Shown here: positions 35,304 through 46,851 of the stretch, one piece after another | Numbering within the stretch: the first letter of the stretch is position 1 | Layout of the letters: every line of letters begins with the position of its first letter | Assembly: GCF_014633365.1 (NCBI RefSeq) | Contig: NC_068340.1 | Span: 40,200,328-40,264,327 of the forward strand | Direction of reading: 5' to 3' | Source: Diospyros lotus | Taxonomy: Eukaryota > Streptophyta > Magnoliopsida > Ericales > Ebenaceae | Length of the DNA stretch: 64,000 nucleotides | The notes under the pieces: model-generated | What the model was told of the DNA's origin: nothing | Databases searched by the model: none | What the model saw: the letters and a program-made list of their open reading frames with translations, nothing else | Position numbers and translations under genes: made by a program

Positions 35304-35980
35304 TGTAACACCTCGCTTTTTCCAAGATGCGTTAATTTAGGATTTTGAGATTATTATTTTTTTTAAGATACATTTAACATAAATCATTCTTCAACAATCT
35401 CATTCTACCTTTTCAATGTATCAAAGTTAAAAAGAATAAGTTAAGACAAGTAACTTTATCATAAATGCAGAAACAAAATCGAAATCTCAAATGATACATA
35501 ACCGTAATTTCTTTATTCATAATATAGAAACCGTATCATTGTTTGACATGACATCTTCAAAATAAAATACATAAAGACTCATCTCTTAGCAACAACTAAA
35601 CACCTCAGACATAGTCAAAAGATATATTAAGGATCACCTATGTAATCAACGTCTATATCTTGATAACCTTTTTTCCCTTGGTACCGCTGCTTTCAACTAG
35701 AACGTTTGAATATTTTAGGGATATAATTCAAATTAGATGCTAAATCATCTAAGTGAGAGTTCAAAACATTTCCATGAATATATGCAAGACTATGAACAAA
35801 CTGACATATCCCGAAATATCCCAACCCAAGAGAATCGCGTATAATGCTTAATCTATATCACAGGGAAAAAATAATCTCTCTAAAGACAACACAACCACAT
35901 TTGACACATTGACATAACACAATCCTGTTTAAGAAGGACAACATCAACGCATGAACTTGGGTATTACCCCACTATCATAT
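35304..35980 (+). mobile_element. Truncated LTR-like element
   Basis: It begins TGTAACACCTCGC at the position equivalent to 736 and follows 736-1420 to ACCCCACTATCATAT, where it is cut and replaced by a GC-rich MULE-like piece. It shares the insertion site with 736, so it was present before duplication A. Confidence 0.6.
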
Positions 35981-36324
35981 CCCGTCGCTGCATCGCCCCG
36001 CCTCGCCTTGCCGCTCCTCTGCAACGCCTTGCCGCATCTTTGCACTGCCTCGCTGCTGCATTGCGCCACCGCCTCGCAGTCGGCGAGGCGAGGCGGTCGA
36101 CGTGAGAGAAGAGATGGTCGACGCGCGAGAAGAAGAGGCAACACGGGGCTGACTGGAGAAGAACAGGAAAGGGGGGAGAGAGGAGAGAGGGAGAAGGAAG
36201 CAGAGAGGAGAAAAGAAGAGAGGAGAGAGAAGAAGAAGGAAGCAGAGAGGAAAAGAAATGGGCGTTAGCTTTTCACAGGGGTTATTTTAATCCCCATTAA
36301 ACGGGGGTGAACAAAATCGCACTC
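35981..36324. mobile_element. MULE fragment with one terminal repeat
   Basis: The right end GGGGTGAACAAAATCGCACTC-like sequence matches the terminal repeat of 60597-60934. The left terminal repeat is absent and no TSD exists, so a deletion joined this element to the LTR-like remnant. The interior is GC-rich on the left and purine-rich (AGAGAGGAG) on the right, producing a 105-codon Arg/Glu-rich open frame that I do not accept as a gene. Confidence 0.55.
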
Positions 36325-37220
36325 CTATATATATTACTCTTTTTGACATCATGGATCCTATATTATATATTTAACAAACAATTGATAAATCCTTGCCTCA
36401 TATATTTAACTCATATATTTAACAAACAAGTGATAAATCCTCTGCCTCTACGTACCGGGCTAATAAAGGTATATACTTTTTATAGCACTAATTATTAAAC
36501 TCCCAACAAACAAATTTGATTTTTAAAGAACTAAAACTTTCGATCTAAAATCGTTCTTGAAAAAAGAAATTTAAATTAAAAATGTCTAAATTGTGTGTTA
36601 AAAAACAAATAATAAAACCCTAATGTCTAACCACAAACAGTTAGAAAAAGGGATAAATTATCTCAACCTGTCGAGTCTCGATCTTAGTAATCTAATTGAT
36701 GGGTTGAGTTCTATCCATAAGATATAAGATTATATTTATAAAAAAAATAATATATATCAAATTAACTAGATATCTTAATTAAACTCCTTCAAACCCCATG
36801 TTTAATAGTCGAATATGATTTTATTTTCCAATATTAGGGGGCCTAGTATAAACAAAATTTAGATATTTTTATTTAAAAAATAAAAAGAGACAACAATTAA
36901 AAAATTATAAATTGACTTGGACTTTTGACTTTCAAACAGAACATTTCTTTGGGCCGTTGACTTACAGAGTATAAAGTGAATATTTTCTTTTGGTATTAGT
37001 AATTAATTTTTTAAATAGGTTATTTTATATAAAATAGTATTAAAAAGTAATTTATAATTATTAAAGGAGATTTACTAAATTTTTATTTAGTTATTTTTTA
37101 ATAAGCTTGGGATTGGCGTCCAGACGTCCCATACCACACCGAAGTCTAACAGATAGTGTAGGAGGGAAATCAATGAATTTGGTGACCCTTAATTTCAATT
37201 TTGAAATAACACTCTAGTGA
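36325..37220 (+). other. Upstream region of the second + transporter
   Basis: It aligns with about 5866-6960 of unit 1, minus the 6135-6358 MITE. It is AT-rich. It formerly lay directly upstream of the gene and is now pushed 3.8 kb away by the MULE at 37230. Confidence 0.6.
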
Positions 37221-39540
37221 TAACAAAATGGATTATGCTAGACGGATGAACGCGGCGACGCATGAGTTGACAAACCCAAATTATCGCGAGATTTTAGTGT
37301 CAAAATCTCGCGATAACTTGAAACAATTTTGAGTTGTTTTATAGTTGACCGCCCATTTTCAAGCCTATTTCAAACCCACACTCTCTCTTTCTTCTCTCTC
37401 AAAACCATCATCTCAGTGTCTCTTCCCCACTCTTTCTCTCTCAAAACCACCCCCCTCAAACTCAATCTCTCTCAAACCCACCCCTGTGGGTGTAGAGTCC
37501 GCCCCCCACACCGCTCTCACGCCTCCGTCGCCGTCAACCCCGCCAACGTTGTTCGCACCGCCGTCGCGCAAAGATGGCTCCACCGTCGTCTCCCTCGCCA
37601 ACATCGCCTGTCGTCGCCCCCCTGCTCGCATAGCCATCTCCCCTGCCAACACTGCAAACACAGCCCGCCATGGCCATCGCCGTCGTCAACACCCCCCACC
37701 GACCACTGACCACCATCGCCCGCCCCCCACACAGCCTCTCGCATCGCCTTGCCCAAAGATGGCTTCACCGTCGTCTCTCTCGCCAACACCGCCTGCCGTC
37801 GCCCCCTGCTCGCATAACCGTCTACCCTGCAAACACCGCCCGCCCGCCATCGCCATCGCCGACGCCGTCACCCCCCACCAACCACTAACCACCGTCGCCC
37901 GCCCTCTACATCGCCTCGCCCCCACCCGCTGTCGCCTCCCCCCCCTCGGCTGCTCGAACTGCCCAAACTTCACCCATTCTCTGTTATGTATTTTTTTAAT
38001 TTAAGAAGTGTAATTTTAATACAAAATAAGAGATGATTTTAATATATAATTGATCCTGTTGTAATAAGTTGGTATTTAAAGTGATCTTAAATGAAAAAAT
38101 AAATTATTTAATTACTTGTGTGATTTTATTATATATATTAATATTAACATTTTTAATAACAACTATTAAGATTGTTGCTGTTAAATCTGATTGTAAAATA
38201 ATAAGAAAAAAGTTATTATTATATTTAATTTTAAAATAATAAAAATATATATCTAATTATATTAGATTTGATCTTAAAAATAGTAATTTTACTCCAATCT
38301 TATTTTACACTGATTTAAGTAATTTTATCAAGTTATAATTTTACTCCAATTTTATTTTACACTACTCCAATTTTATCAAGTAATTTTACTCCAATCTGAT
38401 TTAAGTAAAATATTAATCTTATTTTACACAAATGTTATAATTTTATAAATAAATAATTTAAATTAAGTAATTTAATTAATATCCTTAAATTGAAGAAAAA
38501 TTAACACAAGCAATATTTTTTACTCAATTGTCAAATATACAATCAAAATAAATTATGTTCTTTCATACTTTAAAATAAATTATATTTTTTAATTTTTGTT
38601 TCAACAGCTAAATCATCATAAAAAAACAACAGAAGCAAAAAAACTAACAGCCAAAAAAAAAAAAGAAAATATATAAATATATATAAATGTATATATGTAT
38701 ATGTAAAAAATAAAAATATTTATAAATATATATATAAATGTTGTTTTTACAGCCGCGAGGGGGCCTGATGGTGGCGGTCCGAGCAACGCGGGAGGTCGAC
38801 GGCGGGCAACGACGGAGGGGCCATTCTTGGGCCACGGCAGTGCAAGAATGGTTTTGAGACAGGGTGAAGGGGGGGAGGAAGACACTTCGACTGGATTTGA
38901 GAGAAACTGAGGGAGAGATGGAGTGGGTTTGAGATAAGGGGGGAGACACTGCTGCAACTGGGTTTGAGAGAGAGAATAGGGGAGAGATGGTGGGTTTGAG
39001 AGATGGTGGTTTTGAGAGAGAGAGTGAAAGTGAAAGTGGTTTTAGAGGGAGGGAAAGTGAAAGTGGTTTTGAGAGAGAGAGGGAGTGAAAGTGAGAGAAC
39101 GGGAGCTGCCAGTAAAGAGATAGTGAGACTGAGGGTTAAATTTGTAATTTTAGATGGAGGGTTAAATTGTAATTTAAACAAGTTTGTCAATGGGAAATTC
39201 TATTTACAACCATAAATTTTACTTTTCGTAACCACGACACGTAAAATATTAAATTTTACTATTCGTAGCCACATTTACTAGTTTGTCCAACCATTTATAT
39301 ACCAAATATACCCTCTAAACACTCATCTCTCAAAAAACACACCCCACGCGCATCCAAGTTCTTCTTCTTCACATCAAACCCTGGGCTTCTTCCTGTTCTC
39401 ATTCTTCGCGCATCAAACCCTGTTCTTCTTCTTCTTTAGACCACTCTCACAGACCACTGTCGACCTTTCGTCGTCGCCCACTTCGCTTGCCTCGCTTACA
39501 TTTTTCATTGGAGTTCCCCGAAATCTCAGAACTAGGTAAT

Positions 39541-39780
39541 GCCCCTTCTTCGGGGTGAGAACTTCCCCGAAGGACGAGATTCGGGAAACCCCATACCCCC
39601 GAATCTCGTTGTTCGGGGGGTGAGGGCTTCCCCGAATGACGAGATTCGGAGAACCCTATACCCCCGAATCTCGTTGTTCGGAGGGTGAGGGCTTCCCCGA
39701 ATGGCGAGATTTGGGGAATCCCATATCCCCCGAATCTCGTTGTTCGGGGGGTGAGGGCTTCCCCGAAGGGTGAGGAGTTT
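39541..39780. repeat. 64-bp tandem repeat, about 3.3 copies
   Basis: Units start at about 39597, 39660 and 39725 with CCCCGAATCTCGTTGTTCGG followed by GGGTGAGGGCTTCCCCGAA. Each unit contains inverted CCCGAATCTCG/CGAGATTCGGG words. Confidence 0.75.
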
Positions 39781-40107
39781 CTTTAAAAATATAAAAACAA
39801 TTATACCAATTATATAAAATATGAAAGTAAATGATATACAAAATTGAAACCAAATTTACCTAATTTTGCACAGTAAAATTTGGATCAGATTAGGTTGATT
39901 TATTGGTATTAAAAATTAAAATTAACTCAAAAAAAATTAAGATTAAAGCAACATTAATTCAAAAAAAATATATAATATTAATCCAAAGATTTGGGAGACA
40001 ATAATTCAAAATAATTTATATACAAAATCATTATATATATATAGAGTTATAATATATATAGTTATAATATACATATAATATATAACAATATAATATAAAT
40101 ATAATAG

Positions 40108-40469
40108 TATCCATTCTCCCGAACCCATGAGTTCGGGAGAATGGATACAATTGCATTCTATATACATATTATATAGTATAATATTATATAATATATTATA
40201 TAATTGAATTAAGGAGAATTGTATTCTCCCGAATTCATAGATTCGGGAGAATACAATTCTCCCAAATTTTTGATTTCGAGAAAAATAGTTTTTCCCGAAT
40301 TCATGAATTCGGGAGAATTGATTTTTCCTGAATTTATGAATTCGGGGTGCTTATCAAAACTTGAGATTTGGGGTTCCCTAAACACCCAGAACGCTTGGGT
40401 TCGGGCGGTTAAGGGTTTCCCGAACCTCGGGGTTCGGGGCATCCCCCAAGCCCCGAACCCCGAGGTTCG
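40108..40469. repeat. Cluster of CCCGAA/TTCGGG palindromes
   Basis: Perfect dyads: 40108-40124/40131-40147 (17-base arms), 40213-40234/40241-40262 (22-base arms), 40294-40313 (20-base continuous palindrome) and 40421-40440/40450-40469 (20-base arms). All share the CCCGAA core, though outer sequence differs, so they are not simple copies. Confidence 0.85.
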
Positions 40470-41102
40470 GGGCATCCCTAGCCTCCAAGGCAGTGTATTT
40501 TTTATTTTTTAATTAATCTTATTTTTTAATTTATCCATAGTGTATGCATATATAAATTATGTGATTGAACTACTGATAGATGTTATAAATTGTGTTTTTT
40601 CTTGCCGAAACATGAATACTCGTTATCTTCTTTGTCAAACTCTGCGTAAACATTTGCAAATAATAATCATCCATCGCTGATAATAATGGCTATGGCGATG
40701 AGAACTCGACTGAGTAATGTTTGGTGTTCAATAATACTGGCTACTGCTCAGTATTGAATAATAATGGTTGTGCAATGTTCAGTTGTGCGTGAGAAATTGG
40801 TTGTGGCGATGGTGGTCGAGAAAGTGAGTACACGCGCTTGAAGAGTAATGATGGGTGGTTGAACGTTAAATATTTAAATGAAGGACAAATATGAGTTTTC
40901 ATCTCAGGATATTTTAGAAATATTAAAAGTGGATTACAGAAAACAAAACGTATGATTGCAAATAGAATTGTCTTTTGTCAATCCGTTCGTGGCCGCGTTC
41001 GTCCGTGTAGCATTATCTAACAAAATAGGCTCCAAAAAAAATTTTTTTAGGACCACTAGACTATAGATTATGGCCAAGGACTACTTTTTGCTTAAGCTAG
41101 TT

Positions 41103-41112
41103 CTATATATAC
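41103..41112 (+). promoter_or_regulatory. Probable TATA box of the second + transporter
   Basis: CTATATATAC lies about 105 bases upstream of ATG 41214. It corresponds in position to 6991-6998, but the surrounding 80 bases differ from unit 1. It is about 85 bases downstream of the MULE right end. Confidence 0.4.
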
Positions 41113-41213
41113 TAGTAGTTCCCCCACTTTTGCTTTCAACACGGAGACCGAGCTTCCATTAACACACCAGTACCACTGTCTCTGTGTACTCCGAAGGGGA
41201 GATCGGTCGAGAA

Positions 41214-43054
41214 ATGGTGTTTTCCGGCGACGGCGTCGGAGGGGGAGGCTCTGGATGGCCCAACACAAAGAGCCTGGCCCTCCATGTGCTCACCGGCCGG
41301 TGGTTCATGGTATTCGCCTGCTTCCTGATCATGTCTGCCGCCGGAGCCACCTACATGTTCGGCCTCTACTCCGGCACCGTCAAATCCTCCCTGGGCTACG
41401 ACCAAACCACCCTCAACCTCCTCAGCTTCTTCAAGGACCTCGGCGCCAACGTCGGCGTCCTCTCAGGCCTCATCAACGAGGTCACGCCGCCGTGGGTCGT
41501 CCTCTCGCTCGGCGCCGTCCTCAACTTCTTTGGGTACTTCATGATCTGGCTCTCCGTCACCAAGCGAACAACGAAGCCCCACGTCTGGCAAATGTGTCTC
41601 TACATCTGCGTCGGAGCCAACTCGCAGGCTTTCGCCAACACTGGCGCGCTGGTGACGTGCGTGAAGAACTTCCCGGAGAGCCGCGGCGTGGTGCTGGGGC
41701 TGCTCAAGGGCTTCGTCGGCCTAAGCGGCGCCATCATCACTCAGCTCTACCACGCCGTCTACGGCGACGACCCCAGCGCGCTCATTCTGCTCATCGGCTG
41801 GCTTCCGGCCGCCATATCCTTTGCCTTTCTCCGAACGATTCGGATCATGAAGGTTGTGCGCCAGCCGAACGAGCTGAAAGTTTTCTATAACTTTCTCTAC
41901 ATATCGCTGGCCCTCGCCGGATTTCTCATGATCATCATAATCGTCGAGAAAAGGTTTAACTTCACGCAGTCGTCGTCCTGCTTCTGCTCTTTCTACCACT
42001 CGCTGTAGTCTTCAAAGAAGAATACTACATTTGGTTGAGCAAGAAATTTGCCGGCCGAAAATCAGCGGAAAATCCGCCGCAAATTGATATTATAGTGAAT
42101 GCAGACAACACTTTGACCCCCTCGCCGTCCACCATCGAACTACCCAGTTCCCAAAAGCTGCAACAAACTTCAAATTCGTCTCAAATTGATCATTCTCTAC
42201 CTAGTACCCAGAAGAAACAAGAACCTTCTTGCTTCAAAACCATATTCCGGCCACCGGACAGAGGAGAAGACTACACCATTCTCCAAGCACTCTTTAGCAT
42301 CGACATGCTAATTCTCTTCTTCTCCACGATTTGCGGCGTGGGAGGGACTTTAGCGGCCATAGACAACCTGGGACAGATCGGGGCTTCCTTAGGATACCCA
42401 AAACGAAGCATTAGTACTTTCGTTTCGCTAGTGAGCATCTGGAACTATCTCGGCAGAGTGGTGGCCGGATTCGCCTCCGAAATCTTCCTAACCAAGTACA
42501 AGTTTCCCCGGCCTCTAATGCTCAGTCTCGTCCTCCTCCTATCCTGCCTCGGCCACGCCCTCATCGCCTTCAATGTCAAGAACGGCCTCTACTTCGCATC
42601 AGTCATCATCGGATTTTGTTTCGGCGCGCAATGGCCGCTGCTGTTCGCCATCATCTCTGAAATTTTCGGGCTCAAATACTACTCCACGCTCTACAATTTT
42701 GGTGGAGTTGCTAGCCCGATTGGATCGTATATACTGAACGTGAGAGTCGCGGGGCATTTATACGACAAGGAGGCTGATAAGCAGATGAAGGCACTGGGGA
42801 TTGTTAGAAAGGCCGGGGAGGACTTGGATTGCAAGGGGGAAGAGTGCTTTCGATTGGCTTTCATCATAATCATGGCAGCGACAGTGGTCGGGGCAATGGT
42901 TTCGGTGATTTTGGTGCTTAGGACGAGGAAATTTTACAAGAGTGACATCTATAAGAAGTTCAGGGAGGAGGCCAAGGCAGCCGAGGCGGCGGAGGAGATG
43001 ACAGTCCCCGGAAACGGCGTTGGACCCGCGACACCGGTGGTCAAGGTCGGATAA
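41214..43054 (+). pseudogene. NFD4-like transporter split by a 22-bp deletion
   Basis: It is a near-identical copy of 7108-8970. Between 41969 and 41970, 22 bases present in the intact copy (7864-7885) are missing. The frame shifts inside the segment before the eighth hydrophobic stretch and stops at 42006-42008, giving a predicted 264-residue product that holds most of the nodulin-like half. The rest (about 42010-43054) stays open in the original frame through [20 protein letters not shown] and GAQWPLL to the C-terminus with no further lesion, so loss is recent. The 22-base difference is a clean gap without splice-like borders. Either it is a fresh pseudogene or it makes a truncated half-transporter. 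Confidence 0.9.
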
Positions 43055-43659
43055 AGAGATCGATTGGTGTAAGAATATATAGGCAGGTCGATTGATACAA
43101 ATACATACAGAATTGAAAGGGAGGGGTTTGTCCCACTGGTTTGGCCGTAAAAGGGTACCCCACCGGTTTGTGATATTCATTTGGCGGCCGTAAAAGGGTA
43201 CCCTTTTTCTTCTTCCTTTTTTGGGGCCAAATCTCTTCAGATTGCCATAAATGTCAGAAACAATCTGTGTTTCTGTCTTGGGCCTACTGTTTAAAGCTCT
43301 AGCTCTCCTAAGCCTCAATCCTCCCAGTTATTTGTGTAGTGATAGCTCTGTTCATGTTTGGTGAGCCTTACACTAAGAATAACAATGAGTAAACACAAAC
43401 CCGAGTCTATCTATTTAAATATTTGCCATCTTTAAGCCCTTGAAAGTACTTATAAACTGAGTAACTTCAAAATTTGATTTATACTCTGGTTAATCAATAG
43501 ATATACAAGGCCAAACAGAGTTTAAATATAGGACCCTTTGGGCTTCAGGTTAATATAGTTCTATTAGGAAATGGGAATGGATATGCAAAACGAAAACAGA
43601 AAATAAATATAATATGAAATAAAAATAAAAAAAATAATATTTTTTAAAAAATAAAAAAT
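43055..43659. other. 3' flank of the broken + gene, then AT-rich spacer
   Basis: 43055-43371 matches 8971-9298. 43372-43659 is AT-rich with A runs near 43610-43660; no gene. Confidence 0.5.
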
Positions 43660-44334
43660 AAAAACACTGGAAAACAAGTAAACAAAAAAAAATATAGGGT
43701 TTTTTTTATAAATATAATTTTTAATATAAAAATTATTAAGAAATACTTATTTAATATAAAAATAAACATAAATTCTATAATCCATTGAGGTACGCTAACC
43801 TGATACTGCTGCTACTTATTATTCCTTGCACTTGTGAGATATTAAACTTTTTTAATTGTTTATTGTCTACCTTAGTCTTTTATTACAACAAAATGTCTCA
43901 CGTACCCAATACTTGGGTGCAATCACTGTTCTTGCTCAAAGGGGACATCAATACTGTTCCATCAAATCAAACCCCACTCCAACAGTGGTCCGTCACCTTT
44001 AAACGTTATAGAAGTACTAGCAGTTGACTCAATACGATTTCATCTTTTCTATATTTTCAGAAACAAACACTTACAGATGAACAGTTATTCTAATCATCAA
44101 TAAGAACTCTTAATCCTAACAAAAGAAAGAACCCTCACAGACCAAACAAGTAATATCTTCACCGACCAGAAGTAATGCTGTGTCTAAGAGAAGGTCATTA
44201 CCCTTGCAATCGGGCAGCAATCCAATGCTTTTAGAAGATACGGGAAGAATGGTAAGCCCAGATTCATCAGTTAGCTCATTAATGATTTCATTACCTCTGT
44301 AGGCCCAGGGTTTGTAGCTGTTGATTCAGCCAGT

Positions 44335-44647
44335 TTTTTGTTCACCGCGGTTAGTGTACGTAGGGTTAAGAAACCTATCTTGTTTCTCTCTCCTCTCCTC
44401 TCTCTCTCACCTTCCCTCTTTTTCTCCAATATCCTCTCTCTCCGCAGTGATCCGCGAAGATGTAGCGATGATCAGCATGCAAGAGGCAGCAAGGTGAGGT
44501 GAGGCAGCGGCGGCGGCAACTAGAGGAAGGTGGCGAGAGACTTGCTGGAAAAGAAAAGAAGAGAGGAGAAAAAATTACTGACGGAAACTCCACAAAATTG
44601 ATGGGAGTGACGTTCACCCCATTATAGGAGTGAACAAAATCGCACTC
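44335..44647. mobile_element. MULE MITE, left end deleted
   Basis: Same insertion as 60597-60934; the right terminal repeat and right TSD copy TTTTTCATA (44648-44656) are intact. About 13 bases spanning the left TSD and left terminus are lost. Interior purine/pyrimidine-rich open frames are not gene-like. Confidence 0.7.
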
Positions 44648-44859
44648 TTTTTCATAAGCTAGGAATACAAACATTAACAAGCCTTAACAATATTGGTAAG
44701 TAATGGCGGTTGACCTCTTCCCTGCATCACTTTTGCTGTGGTTCTCTTCTCTGGTATCTGGAACTCAAAATAACAACGAAAAAGTGTCACAAATGAATGA
44801 AAGAAAAAAGAATGAGGTTGCTTAATAATTCTAAAGATCTGAGACAAAGGGTATACACA

Positions 44860-45052
44860 CAGGGACGGATGCAAAAATTTATGTAGGGGGAGGCTGAAAT
44901 TTTTTTTTAAGATGTAAAACTATACATTACAGATTTTGGGGTGGATTGTAATTTTTTTGGGATTAATTTATTATTAAAAATTATTTTTTATATTTAAAAA
45001 ATTAATTTTAATTGTGAGCTGCCCTGGACAACTCAAGTGTAGATCTGCCCTA
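44860..45052. mobile_element. Possible small hAT-like MITE
   Basis: The ends CAGGGACGGATGC and the complement of GTAGATCTGCCCTAG resemble each other (AGGG.(C)(A/G)GAT). The partner locus near 61235 has different sequence at this spot. I found no convincing 8-bp TSD. Confidence 0.3.
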
Positions 45053-45892
45053 GGCTGAAGTTGCAAATGAGTTGAGTCATCACAAGTGGGTTGGTGGTCA
45101 GCTCTATAAAACCTTTGTTCGAGTTTGTTCATTAAAGTAAACTAGTTGATTTTGAGTTAACTTTAAAGTTTGATTTATAAACGAGTCGATTTTGAATTCA
45201 ATAAAGTTTTGCTCATTAAAACTCGCAAACATGTTCGAATAGAGAAATGTTAATACTAATAAACTTGATTAGAGAGTTTTAAACATCCTTATTAGAATAT
45301 CGCGAATAATTCATAATTTAATAACCTCGTTTATAAATATATTATTTAACATAAAATTATTTAACTTTAAATTATTATAATAATATAATTAAATTAAATA
45401 TTTTTAAAATTATTATATATTAATTTAATCATTTATGTACCTAAAATAAAGTAAAATATCAAATTAGATTTAAATCAAATAACAGATTTTGGCAAATTCT
45501 AGCTCAAGCTCAGACTTGGGCTTCAGCTTGCCAATAGGGGCTCGAGTTTAGAAATTGACTAACGAGTTAGAATTTAAAATTAACAAAACTCAACTCAACT
45601 CGATTTAATTGCAACCCAGTTCATAAGTCACTCTCAATGGGCCTGGATTCATGAATGAGAACGCTAGATTTTAATGGCGGATTGCTCCTAGTTGGACCAT
45701 TGTGACTTGGGAGTTCTTTATACACCTGAGTTTGGAGACCAACATTGAGGTATAATGCACCAGTTTTGGCAAAATTTCTGTGCAAAGTCTCATTTTATTT
45801 AAAATGTTGCTTAAAATATTAAAAAATAAATTATTACTGTCAAACGTCACCCAATAAATTATGAATATCAAACTAAAAAGAAAAGTATTTTA
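45053..45892. other. AT-rich intergenic shared with 61270-62146
   Basis: Duplicated AT-rich sequence with AGTTTG/GAGTTG words and no coding signal. The 66-codon minus-strand open frame near 45671-45871 has a diverged counterpart at 61833-62120 but no recognisable domain. Confidence 0.5.
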
Positions 45893-46140
45893 TAAATGTC
45901 ACTTCTAGAAAACTTCCAAGTCTTGAGCGGCAAAAAAAACCACTGCACCAACCACTGTCACAAATATATATGATTATAATGAAAGCCAATTTGGAGCACT
46001 CTTCCCCCTAGCAATCCATGTTTTTGCCTTGGTAGCAAGCCCTCAATGTCTACATTTACTTCTAAACGATACGAGATTATCACATTGAGCACATATGACT
46101 CAATTGGGCAAATAACGAGCTCGAAAATTTATTTTAATTA

Positions 46141-46602
46141 GGGGTGTTCAAAAAAATCGGTGTACCGTAGAAATTGGCCAAACCGATCCGATAGCAGTCG
46201 AAAACGGTTTGAATTCTTTCCAAATCGTGCGGTTTGCAGTTTAAACAGTTTGTCAAGAAAATAATAAAAAAAATTATAAAAAAAATATTATTATAAAAAT
46301 CTAATAATTAGTAGTCTATCCTATTTATTTTTATATTATTTTATCTTTATTTTTTTTTCTATTTATTTACATTTAATTATTTTTATTTATAAATATTTGT
46401 GTCTTTATTTATCATTTTTAAATATCTTTCTAAGTGATTTTAAATAGTATTTCAAATCGTGGTAAATCGTAAATGCGGTATGGTTTGGTGCGATTTGGTC
46501 GAACCCAAACTAGACCGTGGTATAATTTAGTTAAAAAATTATACTAATAATTTGGCATACTAAAAATAATTTATACTGATAAAATCGCATCGCGAACATT
46601 TT
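46141..46602. mobile_element. hAT-like element (family 1), inverted relative to 11561
   Basis: It starts GGGGTGTTCAAAAAAATCGG and ends near GCGAACATTT. The 12-base direct repeat TTATTTTAATTA at 46129-46140 and 46603-46614 contains the TSD. Inner sequence (GCGGTATGGTTTGGTGCGAT) matches the complement of 11600-11700. Confidence 0.6.
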
Positions 46603-46767
46603 TTATTTTAATTATAACTATGAAGAGTAAAAAGTTGGTTAGGAATAAAATTTCTCTTTTAGCATGTTAGGTGTTGTAGGGGTGGTATGGTATTTCAGGT
46701 GTCAGCATCCATGCCAGTTAGCCTGTCCCCAAGTGCTTTAATTTTAGAGCAATGCTAGGCGTACGTG

Positions 46768-46851
46768 GCAGCACACCATTGGGTGTGCTGCACCTCACGT
46801 GAGAGAGGCGCCTCTCTCACGTGAGGTGCAGCACACCCAATGGTGTGCTGC
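46768..46851. repeat. 84-bp perfect palindrome
   Basis: Arms 46768-46809 and 46810-46851 are exact reverse complements with no spacer. Each arm contains GCAGCACACCATTGGGTGTG and CTCACGTGAG. A second hairpin follows at 46860-46869/46874-46883 (GTCATGACTG, 4-base loop). Confidence 0.95.

Larger units (their letters stand above)
39192..40973. mobile_element. MULE nested inside the 37230 MULE, perfect 9-bp TSD
   Basis: TSD TTTGTCAAT lies at 39183-39191 and 40974-40982. The ends pair over about 40 bases (AATTCTATTTACAACCATAA versus AATTCTATTTGCAATCATAC). The interior holds a 64-bp tandem repeat (39590-39780) and a series of CCCGAA/TTCGGG dyads (40100-40480). Short open frames with PEFMNSG-type repeats are translations of these dyads. 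No transposase. Confidence 0.8.
37230..41017. mobile_element. MULE with perfect 9-bp TSD, hosting a nested MULE
   Basis: TSD TAACAAAAT lies at 37221-37229 and 41018-41026. The ends pair over about 45 bases: left GATTATGCTAGACGGATGAA, right complement GATAATGCTACACGGACGAA. Just inside the left end is a hairpin with 15-base perfect arms (37281-37295/37302-37316). GC-rich pyrimidine-rich DNA at 37330-37980 (with two 185-bp direct repeats near 37570 and 37756) faces purine-rich DNA at 38760-39120; between is AT-rich. The Ser/Pro/Thr-rich frame at 37345-38004 has no domain. No transposase, so non-autonomous; captured host DNA is possible. Confidence 0.8.
34916..43371 (+). repeat. Segmental duplication A, copy 2
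   Basis: Partner of 245-9298. Order: two 55-bp units, AT-rich segment, truncated LTR-like element, MULE end, AT-rich upstream region (36325-37220), nested MULEs (37230-41017), then the broken transporter and its 3' flank. Confidence 0.75.

Noticed and set aside
35944..36268. 105-codon Arg/Glu-rich open frame
   Set aside because: Lies in a truncated MULE fragment; the Arg/Glu run comes from AGAGAGGAG repeats.
37329..38004. Overlapping 126- and 219-codon open frames, Ser/Pro/Thr-rich
   Set aside because: They overlap in two frames with others on the opposite strand, follow GC-rich repeats 185 bp apart inside a MULE, and have no domain.
40108..40480. CRISPR-like array from regularly recurring palindromes
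   Set aside because: Spacing is irregular, repeat units differ, no cas genes, and the host is a plant.
40209..40512. Frames with PEFMNSG-type repeats
   Set aside because: Direct translation of the CCCGAA/TTCGGG dyads; open on both strands because the DNA is palindromic.
41960..42040. An intron explaining the frame change in the second + gene
   Set aside because: The intact duplicate has 22 additional coding bases at this point; the difference is a deletion and no GT...AG intron would restore the frame plausibly.
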